Part shown: piece after piece, positions 34,961-43,631 of the stretch | Layout: every line of letters begins with the position of its first letter | Numbering within the stretch: position 1 is the first letter of the stretch | Assembly: GCA_964520865.1 (NCBI GenBank) | Contig: CAZFOY010000022.1 | Coordinates: forward strand, 1 to 54,366 | Length of the DNA: 54,366 bases | Origin: CAVQCT01 sp964520865 | GTDB taxonomy: Bacteria > Zixibacteria > MSB-5A5 > GN15 > FEB-12 | Direction: 5' to 3' | Program-made: the position numbers and the translations under genes | The notes under the pieces: generated by a model | Databases searched by the model: none | Seen by the model: the letters and a program-made list of their open reading frames with translations, nothing else | Told to the model about the DNA's origin: nothing

Positions 34961-35524
34961 ATGGGTTTCCTCACCGCCTTATGGTTGCCGATTCTTCTTT
35001 CGGCCGTATTCGTGTTCATCGTCAGTTCACTTATCCACATGTTGCTTCCCTATCATAAGAACGATTTCAAATCGGTTCCAAACGAAAGCGGTGTGATGGA
35101 TGCACTGCGTCCTTTCAATATCCCGCCGGGAGACTATTTCATGCCGCGCGCATCGTCCGGCAAGGAGATGAAGGCTCCGGAGTTCGTCGAGAAGATGAAG
35201 CAGGGTCCGATCGCCATCATGACCTTCATCGAGCCGGGGCTCATGAGCATGGCGCCGAGTCTGATACTCTGGTTCGTGTACTGTCTGGCCGTCAGTTTTT
35301 TTTCCGCCTATTTGACGAGTCACGCCGTTGCCTGGGGAACATCCTATCTGATGGTCTTCCGATTCATAGGGACTTCGGCATTTATGGGGTATTCTCTGGC
35401 GCTCTGTCAGCGGTCCATCTGGTATAAGCAAAGCTGGGCAACGACTTTCAAGTCTATGTTCGACGGACTCATCTACGCGCTTGTGACAGCTGGAACTTTC
35501 GGTTGGCTCTGGCCGATGTCGTGA
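34961..35524 (+). CDS. Conserved-looking membrane protein of unknown function
   Basis: 187 residues. An N-terminal helix (LPILLSAVFVFIVSSLIHMLL) is followed by a roughly 65-residue soluble segment with PPGDYFMPRA, then three further helices (about 95-120, 125-145, 163-183). I have seen proteins with this start and this PGxYxxP motif in many bacteria but know no assigned role. A strong AGGAGGT Shine-Dalgarno seven bases before the ATG predicts high translation. A small hairpin (CGTGAT/ATCACG) overlaps the stop codon. Confidence 0.8.
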   Translation: MGFLTALWLPILLSAVFVFIVSSLIHMLLPYHKNDFKSVPNESGVMDALRPFNIPPGDYFMPRASSGKEMKAPEFVEKMKQGPIAIMTFIEPGLMSMAPSLILWFVYCLAVSFFSAYLTSHAVAWGTSYLMVFRFIGTSAFMGYSLALCQRSIWYKQSWATTFKSMFDGLIYALVTAGTFGWLWPMS

Positions 35525-36063
35525 TGTGAAAATCACGGATCGCATTCGACCTGCGAAGCGAAAAATATTTCGCACGCGGGTGAGCTTTGAACGAAAAAAA
35601 ACTTGCACCCCGTTGTTGGAGAGTGTATTGTAAACTGGATGCACCTTAACGGGCTTTGGGCATCATTTCAAAGGCAGTGGGTTGATGAGATCTTTCTCTC
35701 CGCGATCCGCGCGGACTTGCGGAACAGATCTCGCACCCTTTAGATAACAGAACAACGAAATATAAGCGCCCACCACTCCGATGGCGTATTGCCGTTAATG
35801 AGTAGCGGTGTGTGCTGCAAGATTCAAGACGGGTTGGGGGAGATGGTCCGTTGAAAGTCAAGGGTGACTCTTATTGTAGCCCTGCTGTGTAGTGGCAGTA
35901 GATTGGTTTACGGGGGCTGACTTAATCTAAGCAGGTTGCACGCTTTCAATCGGTTGACACGATACTCTTTGGCTCTTGGAAAGGAGGGATGTCCTGGCAG
36001 TATTAATTGTCTAAGTGTGTTTTTCTGATTAAAAGCATTCAACCTCACATTCAGGAGCACAAA
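35525..36063 (+). other. 539-base leader region of the subtilase gene
   Basis: No gene seen. TTGCAC (35603-35608), a 17-base spacer and TATTGT (35626-35631) is a weak promoter candidate that would give a leader of about 425 bases. A perfect TTGACA (35954-35959) lies closer to the gene but lacks a matching -10 box. A five-codon frame (ATG 35989) follows GGAGGG too closely to be translated well. The length suggests a structured RNA element, but I recognise no riboswitch core. Confidence 0.4.
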
Positions 36064-38505
36064 ATGGGAACGAAATTATTTAGAGTGGCAGTAGCTTTCT
36101 TCGTCTTGACAAGCATGAGTTTTGCCGCTCCGAATTTCAAAACCGTCAAAGCTAACGCGTACAACGGACCGGAATTCGCCCCCGGCCAGGTTGTCGTGAA
36201 ATTCAAATCGGGTATCGATACCAAGGGAATCAACGGTACCGCCGCCGCCAACAGCCTCACGATCCTCAAGTCCAGCGATCTCAGCCACTACACGCTGGTC
36301 CAGGTCCCGTCGGGCAAGTCGGTCGACGAAATGGTTGCGACCCTTAACAAGGATCCAAACGTCGAATACGCCGAGCCGAACTACATCTACCATGCCTTCA
36401 TGACTCCGAACGACACGTATTACTCGCCGTACCAATGGGATCTTCCGCAGATCCACATGCCGGCCGCCTGGGATCAGTCGACCGGATCGGGAGTCGTGGT
36501 CGCCGTAATCGACTGCGGTGTGGCATACGAGAACTACGGTTCCTATGCTCAGGCGCCGGATCTTGCCGGAACCAACTTCGTCGCCGGTTACGACTTCGTG
36601 AACAACGATTCGCACCCGAATGACGACGAGGGCCACGGTACGCACGTATCAGGTACCATTGCTCAGACCACCAATAACAATCTCGGTTGCGCCGGCGTAG
36701 CCTACAACTGCAGCATTATGCCTGTGAAGGTACTCAATGCTCAGGGTAGCGGAACGCTGACCGATATCGCCGACGGTATCAACTGGGCGACCAGTCATGG
36801 TGCTAAGGTCATCAATATGAGCCTCGGTGGTCCGTCGGGCAGCAGCACGCTGCAGAGCGCGATCGTGAACGCATATAATTCCGGTGTCACGATCGTCTGT
36901 GCGGCCGGTAACGCCGGGACTTCGGCCCCGCAGTACCCGGCAGCTTATTCGCAGTGCATTTCCGTCTCGGCCGTCCGCTATGACAGAACCATTGCTTCGT
37001 ATTCGAGCTATGGTTCGACTATCGACATCTGCGCTCCCGGTGGCGATGTAACTGTCGATCAGAATGGCGATGGCTACGGCGACGGTATCCTGCAGAATAC
37101 TTTCGCCGCTCCGAACTATACTTCGTTCGGATACTACTTCTACGAAGGTACGTCGATGGCCTCCCCGCACGTTGCGGGTGTTGCAGCTCTGCTAATCGCG
37201 AAAGCCGGCGGCAGTCTCTCTCCGTCGCAGGTTCGTGCCGCTCTGCAGAACACGGCCGATGATCTTGGCGCTTCAGGCTGGGATCAGTACTACGGCTACG
37301 GCGAAGTGAACGCCGACGCCGCGCTGCAATCGATTAGCGGTGGCGGAAGCGCGCCGGTAGCAAACTTCAGCGGTTCACCGACCTCCGGTACGGCTCCGCT
37401 CAACGTGAGCTTTACCGATCAGTCGACCAACAGTCCTACCAGCTGGAGCTGGAATTTCGGCGACGGCGGTACATCGACCGCTCAGAATCCGTCGCACACC
37501 TACTCTTCAGCGGGGACCTACACCGTTTCGCTGACGGCTACGAACGCTTATGGTTCGAATACCAATACCAAGACCAACTATATAACCGTAACGAATCCGC
37601 AGCAGAATCCGCCGGTAGCGAACTTCTCCGGATCGCCGACCTCAGGCACGGCTCCGCTGGCGGTAAGTTTCACCGATCTGTCGAGCAATGCGCCGACCAG
37701 CTGGAGTTGGAGTTTCGGCGACGGTGGTACATCCACCGCTCAGAATCCGTCGCATACATACTCATCGGCGGGAACCTACACGGTCTCGCTGACGGCTACG
37801 AATGCTTACGGCTCGAATACCAACACCAAGACCAACTATATTTCGGTAACCAACCCGTCTTCCAACAGCATGCATGTCAGCAGTATAGTTGTTTACCGGA
37901 CAACGACGCATAGACGCTGCCGTGGATACGGCTCGATTACGATTGTCGACGGTAGTGGTGCACCGCTCGCCGGAGCGACGGTATACGTGACCGCAACCGG
38001 CCCGACCGGCGGAACCGGCAGCGCGGCTACCGGATCCGATGGTACTGTCACGTTCCAGACGAGTCAGACCAGAAGGAACTGCGGTCTCGAATACTGCTTT
38101 GAGGTGACCAACGTTACCTACAGTGGATACACTTACGATCAGGCGTCCAACGCCATGACCAAAGTATGCGAGAGCGGCACGGTGTTCAGCGACAACCCGA
38201 ATACGGATCAGGCTATCCAGATCGGCGGAGCGGACCTGCCGTACAGCTTTGGGCTGGATCAGAACTATCCGAACCCGTTCAACCCGACAACCCAGATCAG
38301 CTTTGAGATCCCTCAGGCTGCCCATGTCACGCTTGAGGTGTTCAACATGGCTGGTCAGAAGGTGGCGACGCTGGCCGACGAGAATATGACCGCCGGCGCT
38401 CACACCGTCACCTGGAATGCTTCAGACAATTCATCCGGCGTCTATTTGTACCGTCTGCAGGCGGGCAATCAGATCGACTCCCGGAAGATGATTCTTCTGA
38501 AGTAA
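36064..38505 (+). CDS. Subtilisin-like serine protease (S8) with two PKD domains and T9SS sorting domain
   Basis: 813 residues from ATG 36064 (AGGAG upstream; the open frame before it lacks a ribosome site). Order: signal peptide (VAVAFFVLTSMSFA), I9-like propeptide (about 38-112), S8 catalytic domain with D150 (AVIDCG), H191 (GHGTHVSG) and S364 (GTSMASPH), two PKD domains (about 432-517 and 518-603), an Ig-like or carboxypeptidase-regulatory-like domain (about 610-705) and a type A sorting domain (NYPNPFNPTT to RKMILLK). It should be exported by Sec, moved through the type IX system and act at the cell surface on proteins. A strong terminator follows. Confidence 0.95.
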   Translation: MGTKLFRVAVAFFVLTSMSFAAPNFKTVKANAYNGPEFAPGQVVVKFKSGIDTKGINGTAAANSLTILKSSDLSHYTLVQVPSGKSVDEMVATLNKDPNVEYAEPNYIYHAFMTPNDTYYSPYQWDLPQIHMPAAWDQSTGSGVVVAVIDCGVAYENYGSYAQAPDLAGTNFVAGYDFVNNDSHPNDDEGHGTHVSGTIAQTTNNNLGCAGVAYNCSIMPVKVLNAQGSGTLTDIADGINWATSHGAKVINMSLGGPSGSSTLQSAIVNAYNSGVTIVCAAGNAGTSAPQYPAAYSQCISVSAVRYDRTIASYSSYGSTIDICAPGGDVTVDQNGDGYGDGILQNTFAAPNYTSFGYYFYEGTSMASPHVAGVAALLIAKAGGSLSPSQVRAALQNTADDLGASGWDQYYGYGEVNADAALQSISGGGSAPVANFSGSPTSGTAPLNVSFTDQSTNSPTSWSWNFGDGGTSTAQNPSHTYSSAGTYTVSLTATNAYGSNTNTKTNYITVTNPQQNPPVANFSGSPTSGTAPLAVSFTDLSSNAPTSWSWSFGDGGTSTAQNPSHTYSSAGTYTVSLTATNAYGSNTNTKTNYISVTNPSSNSMHVSSIVVYRTTTHRRCRGYGSITIVDGSGAPLAGATVYVTATGPTGGTGSAATGSDGTVTFQTSQTRRNCGLEYCFEVTNVTYSGYTYDQASNAMTKVCESGTVFSDNPNTDQAIQIGGADLPYSFGLDQNYPNPFNPTTQISFEIPQAAHVTLEVFNMAGQKVATLADENMTAGAHTVTWNASDNSSGVYLYRLQAGNQIDSRKMILLK
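37357..37872 (+). repeat. Two 258-bp direct repeats encoding the PKD domains
   Basis: Unit 1 starts at 37357 and unit 2 at 37615, a period of 258 bases or 86 residues. Large parts are nearly identical at DNA level (for example GGTACATC.ACCGCTCAGAA in both), so the duplication is recent or kept uniform by gene conversion. Confidence 0.85.
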
Positions 38506-38526
38506 TTTCATAAGACATCTCTTCTC

Positions 38527-38565
38527 GAAGGGACAGGTGTTGCGGCATCTGTCCCTTCTTTATTT
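38527..38565 (+). terminator. Rho-independent terminator of the subtilase gene
   Basis: GAAGGGACAG (38527-38536) pairs perfectly with CTGTCCCTTC (38549-38558), followed by TTTATTT. It is 21 bases after the stop. Confidence 0.9.
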
Positions 38566-38613
38566 GGGCCACGGTCCGGCCTTTCCGCGAATTTGCCTCT
38601 TCCACGAATTGTA

Positions 38614-38792
38614 TTGAAGCTGAAGTGCTCGCGTTACGTATAAAGTTCAAAGCAAATCTTCCGTCTCGCCTCTAAATGTGTATGAAAACAGTCTACGCGC
38701 ACCTGTTTCGTCCGAACTATCAGATAGCCTCTCCGGGTCCGGAAACCGGCTCGGGCATGTGATCGCCTGACACATATCGCCAGGCTTTTTTT
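38614..38792 (+). ncRNA. Candidate structured small RNA or orphan riboswitch-like element
   Basis: TTGAAG (38614-38619) and TATAAA (38639-38644), 19 bases apart, could start a transcript near 38651. A terminator-like GCCTG/CAGGC hairpin with seven Ts (38765-38792) would end it, giving an RNA of about 140 bases. Inside are CCGG-AAA-CCGG (38740-38750) and an ATGTG/CACAT pair (38757-38775) that overlaps the terminator stem and so could compete with it. A longer CTCCGGG/CCCGGAG pair encloses the element. No known family core recognised; there is no ORF. Confidence 0.35.
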
Positions 38793-39148
38793 GTTGCCCG
38801 GAGAACCCTTTGCCGTTATTTGGTGCGTTGAGACGGTCTACCGGACTGCGCGGCGGATATGAGAGCGTTGACTGCTAAGTCGCGGCTATCGTCTCAGAAG
38901 GCGGAAGTGCCTGCTTTTGATTGCTTTATGGGAATGGTGGAATTGCCTCACAACCGGGCAGTTCGCGGGGAATTGGGAAATCGGGTCGGGTCAGGATCAG
39001 GTCATATTTGACCGCTTTGACCTATATTCCGGCCCCCGGACTGCCGATATACTACTCAGGTAATCCACAGTAAGTCATTGTCCTTAAAATTATTGCGGTT
39101 AACACCAAGACCGGGAAAAAAGTTGGCCTCAAGAAAGGGATATGCTGC
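38793..39148. other. 356-base region upstream of the multiheme cytochrome operon
   Basis: No gene seen. It holds GGTCATATTTGACC (39000-39013, 5-bp arms) followed by a third TGACC at 39018-39022, a possible regulator site. TATACT near 39046 and TTAAAAT near 39086 are possible -10 boxes without good -35 partners. The promoter of the operon should be here but is not resolved. Confidence 0.4.
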
Positions 39149-40078
39149 GTGCACCTGCAAGTGGCTACATCAGTAGATTCGCCCAGTGATTCGTCCAAAA
39201 GGAAGTCCGGACGCCGGAATTTCTTCCTCTGGGCGGTCTATATCGTCTCGTTCGCCGTCCTTATCTGGTTCGTTGCAGACGGCTATTCCTATTATTCTAC
39301 TGCCTACACCCTTCGTCCCCACAGCCCTGAATATCGCATATTGCGTCCGTCCGGCACACGCGGTCTCGCCTTCGGCTACGCCGGTGCGGCCATGATGATA
39401 GTGATGTTGATCTACTCCATCCGGAAACGGACCCGGCTGCTCGGAAGAAATATCTCCCTGCAGACACTGCTTAGATTCCACATCTACCTCGGTATCATCG
39501 GACCGCTGTTAATTGTGTTGCACACCTCATTCAAAGTACAGGGATTGGTTGCCGTGGCGTTCTGGTCGATGGTGGCGGTGGCCCTCAGCGGTTATTTCGG
39601 GCGGTATCTTTATCTGCAGATACCCCGTAACATCCACGGCACGGAGCTTACCTTGAACGAGCTGGACGGACTCAATTCCGAGCTTACGAACAAGTTGCGC
39701 ACCCGTTTTCAGCTCGATGAATCAGCCGTAGCGAAACTTGAAGCGATCACCGACCAGTATATATCCGGCTTCCGAGGAGGAGCGTTCCGCGCCGTTTTTC
39801 TCCTGTTGGCCACCGATCTCTTTCGATTCGTTTCGCGCCGTCGGTTCATTCACAGGATTCGGATAGCCCTGCCCCTTCCGGGCAGAGAGATGCGCGAATT
39901 TTCCCGCCTCGCCTTCCAGCGAGCACACCTGCAGCGCAGAATCGCTTTGCTCGCTCAGGTGCAACAGGTCTTTCATTACTGGCACGTTATCCATAAGCCG
40001 TTTGCGATCATAATGTACCTGATCATGCTGGTGCACATAGGTGTGGCAGTCTGGACCGGGTACGGTTGGGTATGGTAA
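39149..40078 (+). CDS. Cytochrome-b-like inner-membrane protein of the multiheme operon
   Basis: 309 residues with about five membrane spans: 26-46, 76-92, 108-126, 131-150 and 281-300. Histidines in helices (FHIYLGIIGPLLIVLHTSF near 110-128; FHYWHVIHKPFAIIMYLIMLVHIG near 273-297) are placed like b-heme ligands of ferric-reductase or NrfD/CbcL-like membrane cytochromes. A cytoplasmic or periplasmic helical insert (about 160-260) is highly charged. It has no CxxCH. It is the first gene of the operon and overlaps the 20-heme cytochrome gene by seven bases, so it likely passes electrons between the quinone pool and that protein. GTG start; GGG upstream is weak. Confidence 0.75.
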   Translation: MHLQVATSVDSPSDSSKRKSGRRNFFLWAVYIVSFAVLIWFVADGYSYYSTAYTLRPHSPEYRILRPSGTRGLAFGYAGAAMMIVMLIYSIRKRTRLLGRNISLQTLLRFHIYLGIIGPLLIVLHTSFKVQGLVAVAFWSMVAVALSGYFGRYLYLQIPRNIHGTELTLNELDGLNSELTNKLRTRFQLDESAVAKLEAITDQYISGFRGGAFRAVFLLLATDLFRFVSRRRFIHRIRIALPLPGREMREFSRLAFQRAHLQRRIALLAQVQQVFHYWHVIHKPFAIIMYLIMLVHIGVAVWTGYGWVW

Positions 40079-41730
40079 GGAGACAGATACTCATGTTGAC
40101 GTTCCTGCTGTTAACCGCGGCAGGGGCCAGGGCACAGCTTTCACCCGGAAAGCTGAGCCAGGCTCACGCCTCTTTGGAGGGTGTCACTGATTGCACCAAG
40201 TGCCACAGTAACGATCGTGAACTGGCGCCCGAGAAATGTCTCTTCTGCCACGTCCGAATCAAGAACGAGCGGGAGGAGAGCAAGGGACTGCATGGACGAA
40301 AAGATTATCAGGACTGCCAGAAGTGCCATGTCGAGCACCTTGGCCGCGATGTCTCGCTTATCTATTGGAAAGGCGGCGAGAAAGCGTTCGATCACAACCT
40401 GACCGGATTCATGCTCGAAGGAAAGCATGCTTCACTCAACTGTCGTGACTGCCACCAGGCCAAGTTCATGCGCGGACTCTCGGTCGGATCGGACGAGCGG
40501 ATCGATCCCGGACGGACTTACATGGGGCTACACTCCGAGTGCACGAGCTGTCATGTCGACGAACACCGGGGACAGGAAGGAGACAACTGTCTCAAGTGTC
40601 ACAACCAAGTTGCGTGGAAACCGGTCGTCGGCTTCGATCACAATAGAACTGAGTTTGCGCTGACAGGAAAACACCAGGCGGTCGACTGCGTGAAATGCCA
40701 TCTCCTTCAGGCCGATCGCCCGATAGGGAAAGACCTGGACTACATGAAGCTTACCGGCCTCAAATTCGAGCGGTGCACTGATTGTCACAAAGACGCTCAC
40801 AATGGAAGATTGGGTCAGAACTGCACCTCTTGTCACAATACTACCGGATGGTTCAAGGTGAACACGACATCGTTCGATCATAGCAAGACGAGATACCCGC
40901 TCGAAGGGATGCATGTAACTGTAACCTGCAGCAAATGTCATGGCGAGAACCAGTCAAAGCAGGGTTTGAAATTTGCCGCGTGTACCGATTGCCATGCCGA
41001 CTACCATCGCGGTCAATTCGCCGGGAGAGCCTCCAAAGGGGCATGCGAGGAATGTCATACAGTGAACGGTTTCACGCCGGCCAACTTCCTCATGTCACAG
41101 CATGATCAGACCGACTATCCGCTTCGCGGCGCCCATCGGGCCGTGCCGTGCGTTGCCTGCCACAAACAGAGCGGTGTCAGTGGTCCGGCTGCTTACAATT
41201 TTGCATTCAAGTCGACCACCTGCCTTGCCTGTCATAAAGATCCCCACCACGGTCAGGTAGATTCTCTGGTGACGGCGTCCGGATGCGAGTCATGCCACTC
41301 GGTGAACGACTGGGCTGAAATCAGCTACGATCACTCGCGGACCAAATTCCCTCTTCAAGGAAAGCATGCGCAAACCGCCTGTTTCAAGTGTCACGGTGAT
41401 ACGGCAGCAGCCAAGATCGATCGTTCCAATCTTAAGTTCGTCAATGTAAAGACCGCCTGTCAGTCGTGTCATGCCGATGTTCATCGGAATCAGTTTGCCT
41501 CAGGCGACGCTACCGATTGCTCGCGCTGTCACACACCCGCCGACTGGAAAGCGTCGAAATTCGACCATCAAACGGCGCGATACAAACTCGACGGTGCTCA
41601 TCAGTATGTCGCATGTAACAAGTGCCATCCGACCGTCAATGACAATGCAGGAAAATTCGTAAAGTACAAGCCATTGGATACAAGTTGTGTTTCTTGCCAT
41701 GGAACTACTGTCCCGGAAAGGAGGGGTTGA
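40072..41730 (+). CDS. Exported 20-heme cytochrome c
   Basis: 552 residues with a signal peptide (VRRQILMLTFLLLTAAGARAQ). I count 20 CxxCH heme-binding motifs, from CTKCH near residue 40 to CVSCH near the C-terminus, about one per 27 residues. Many are followed by xxxxH(R/N)GQ or preceded by FDH...F.L.GKH, giving distal histidine ligands and a bis-His pattern: these repeating FDHxxTxFxLxGxH units are typical of deca-heme-like NrfA/MtrA-style wire proteins. It would carry electrons across the periplasm. The ATG at 40072 keeps two arginines in the signal's n-region; ATG 40093, with AAGGAG upstream, is the alternative. Its stop overlaps the next start (TGATG). Confidence 0.93.
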   Translation: MVRRQILMLTFLLLTAAGARAQLSPGKLSQAHASLEGVTDCTKCHSNDRELAPEKCLFCHVRIKNEREESKGLHGRKDYQDCQKCHVEHLGRDVSLIYWKGGEKAFDHNLTGFMLEGKHASLNCRDCHQAKFMRGLSVGSDERIDPGRTYMGLHSECTSCHVDEHRGQEGDNCLKCHNQVAWKPVVGFDHNRTEFALTGKHQAVDCVKCHLLQADRPIGKDLDYMKLTGLKFERCTDCHKDAHNGRLGQNCTSCHNTTGWFKVNTTSFDHSKTRYPLEGMHVTVTCSKCHGENQSKQGLKFAACTDCHADYHRGQFAGRASKGACEECHTVNGFTPANFLMSQHDQTDYPLRGAHRAVPCVACHKQSGVSGPAAYNFAFKSTTCLACHKDPHHGQVDSLVTASGCESCHSVNDWAEISYDHSRTKFPLQGKHAQTACFKCHGDTAAAKIDRSNLKFVNVKTACQSCHADVHRNQFASGDATDCSRCHTPADWKASKFDHQTARYKLDGAHQYVACNKCHPTVNDNAGKFVKYKPLDTSCVSCHGTTVPERRG

Positions 41731-43631
41731 TGAAGAGGCGATTACTTTTGTTCATAGTCCCGGCGTTGTTGCTTCTCGGAAGTATCATTGTGGGTCAGTC
41801 CAAGGTGAAGAACCCTCACGGAAATTTCAATGAGGACTGCCAGGACTGTCATACGACGTCATCGTGGATGGTTATGCGCGATACGGTCAAATTTGACCAC
41901 GCCAAGACCGGCTTCGCCTTGGTCGGCGCCCATGCTTCGGCCCAGTGCATAGGATGTCATAAGAGCCCGATCTTCAGTCGAGTGGGGACAGCGTGCATTG
42001 ACTGTCACGATGATCAGCATCACGGTCAGCTCGGTACCAACTGCGAGAACTGTCACTCGCCGCGCGACTGGAAGAATCGTCAGAACAATCTCGATCTGCA
42101 CGCATCGCGCGGATTCGCCCTGACCGGGGCGCATGCCGTGGCCGATTGCGAAGCCTGCCATGACGGTTATTCACGCCAGGAGTACGCCGGCACGCCGGTC
42201 AACTGCTACGGCTGTCATGCCGATGCCTACAATCAAACGACCGAACCTAATCACCGCGAAGCCGGCTTCCCGACTGAATGCGAAAGCTGTCATAGAGCTG
42301 CTTCCGGAACCTGGAGAGGTGTGGATTTCATTCACCCGGCTTCGTTCCCCTTAACCGGAGGTCACCAGGGCGTCGCCTGCCAGGACTGCCATACTTCTGG
42401 ATATACGAACACGAATCCTGATTGCTACTCCTGCCACAGCGCCGATTTCACTTCGACCACCGATCCTCCTCATGAATCGAATGGGTTCCCCCACGACTGC
42501 AAGCTGTGTCATACGATCGTTGCCTGGCAGCCGGCGCAATTCGATCACTCGACAACATCCTTCCCGCTTACCGGCGCCCATGTTCAGGTCAGTTGTACTT
42601 CCTGCCACTCCGGCGGTTATACTGGCACGCCGACCGACTGCTATTCCTGCCACCAAACGGATTTTGCCAACACGACTGATCCTAACCATGGGCAGTCAGG
42701 GTTCAGTCACACCTGTACCCAGTGCCATACGACGACTGCCTGGAATCCGGCGAACTTTGACCATTCCAGCACCGGCTTTGCGCTGACCGGCGCTCACGCT
42801 AGCACCTCGTGTCTGTCATGTCATAGCAGCGGCTATGCCGGGACACCTACGGACTGTTATTCATGTCACCAGACTGACTATCAGAATACATCCGATCCGA
42901 ACCACGTTGCTCAGGGATTCCCGACTACCTGTCAGGATTGTCACTCGACCACTAACTGGTCATCTGCGACGTTCGATCACTCAACGACCGGATTCGCCTT
43001 GACCGGCGCGCACGCCGCAACTACTTGCGTATCATGTCATAGTAGTGGGTATGCCGGAACGCCCACGGACTGCTATTCATGCCATCAGTCTGATTATCAA
43101 GGAACGACCGATCCGAATCACGTTGCCCAGGGATTCCCGACTACCTGTCAGGATTGTCACTCGACTACTAACTGGTCATCTGCGACATTCGATCATTCTA
43201 CTACCGGATTTGCTTTGACCGGTGCACATACCACGGCGACCTGCGTATCCTGTCACAGCAGCGGATACACGAATACGCCCACCGCCTGTTACGCCTGCCA
43301 TTCGTCCGATTATCAAGGGACGAGCGATCCAAATCACCAGGCAGCGGGATTCCCGACCGACTGCCAGAGTTGTCATTCCACCAACGGATGGTCACCGGCG
43401 AATTGGGATCACGATTCGCAATACTTCCCGATCTATTCGGGCACTCACGCCGGCAGGTGGAACACGTGCACTGATTGCCATGTCGACCAGTCCTCGTTTG
43501 CTGTGTTCGAGTGTATCGATTGCCACACACACAACAAGACAGACACTGACAGCCATCATACGGATGTACGGAATTACCAGTATTTGAGCACCGCCTGTTA
43601 CAACTGTCACCCAAGAGGACGAGGCGATTGA
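41730..43631 (+). CDS. Exported 25-heme cytochrome c with tandem three-heme repeats
   Basis: 633 residues from ATG 41730, with AAAGGAGG upstream and a signal peptide (RRLLLFIVPALLLLGSIIVG). I count 25 CxxCH motifs. The central part is a tandem array of 72-residue units, each with three hemes and the pattern GFPTTCQDCH, FDHSTTGFALTGAH, CVSCH, PTDCYSCH; the last full units are almost identical. A final section (CTDCH, CIDCH, CYNCH) is irregular. Such arrays can build long molecular wires. Family affinities are to doubled cytochrome domains of metal-reducing bacteria. It shares one base with the genes on both sides (TGATG), so all three are translated as a unit. Confidence 0.93.
   Translation: MKRRLLLFIVPALLLLGSIIVGQSKVKNPHGNFNEDCQDCHTTSSWMVMRDTVKFDHAKTGFALVGAHASAQCIGCHKSPIFSRVGTACIDCHDDQHHGQLGTNCENCHSPRDWKNRQNNLDLHASRGFALTGAHAVADCEACHDGYSRQEYAGTPVNCYGCHADAYNQTTEPNHREAGFPTECESCHRAASGTWRGVDFIHPASFPLTGGHQGVACQDCHTSGYTNTNPDCYSCHSADFTSTTDPPHESNGFPHDCKLCHTIVAWQPAQFDHSTTSFPLTGAHVQVSCTSCHSGGYTGTPTDCYSCHQTDFANTTDPNHGQSGFSHTCTQCHTTTAWNPANFDHSSTGFALTGAHASTSCLSCHSSGYAGTPTDCYSCHQTDYQNTSDPNHVAQGFPTTCQDCHSTTNWSSATFDHSTTGFALTGAHAATTCVSCHSSGYAGTPTDCYSCHQSDYQGTTDPNHVAQGFPTTCQDCHSTTNWSSATFDHSTTGFALTGAHTTATCVSCHSSGYTNTPTACYACHSSDYQGTSDPNHQAAGFPTDCQSCHSTNGWSPANWDHDSQYFPIYSGTHAGRWNTCTDCHVDQSSFAVFECIDCHTHNKTDTDSHHTDVRNYQYLSTACYNCHPRGRGD
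42903..43334 (+). repeat. 216-bp tandem repeats in the 25-heme cytochrome gene
   Basis: Unit starts at 42903 and 43119 are 216 bases apart (72 residues). The stretch GGATTCCCGACTACCTGTCA is identical in both, and differences in the first 100 bases are nearly all synonymous. A more diverged copy continues after 43334, and older copies precede 42903. Confidence 0.85.

Noticed and set aside
36007..36063. Upstream TTG start for the subtilase
   Set aside because: No ribosome site; it would put 19 polar residues before a good signal peptide that has AGGAG in front of its own ATG.
38566..39148. Possible c-di-GMP (GEMM) riboswitch before the cytochrome operon
   Set aside because: Such elements often precede multiheme cytochrome genes, but neither the GGGCAAA-type core nor the paired receptor stem was found.
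42903..43334. Tandem repeat considered as a CRISPR-like array
   Set aside because: Unit length is 216 bases, in frame and coding for heme motifs; there are no short repeats with unique spacers.
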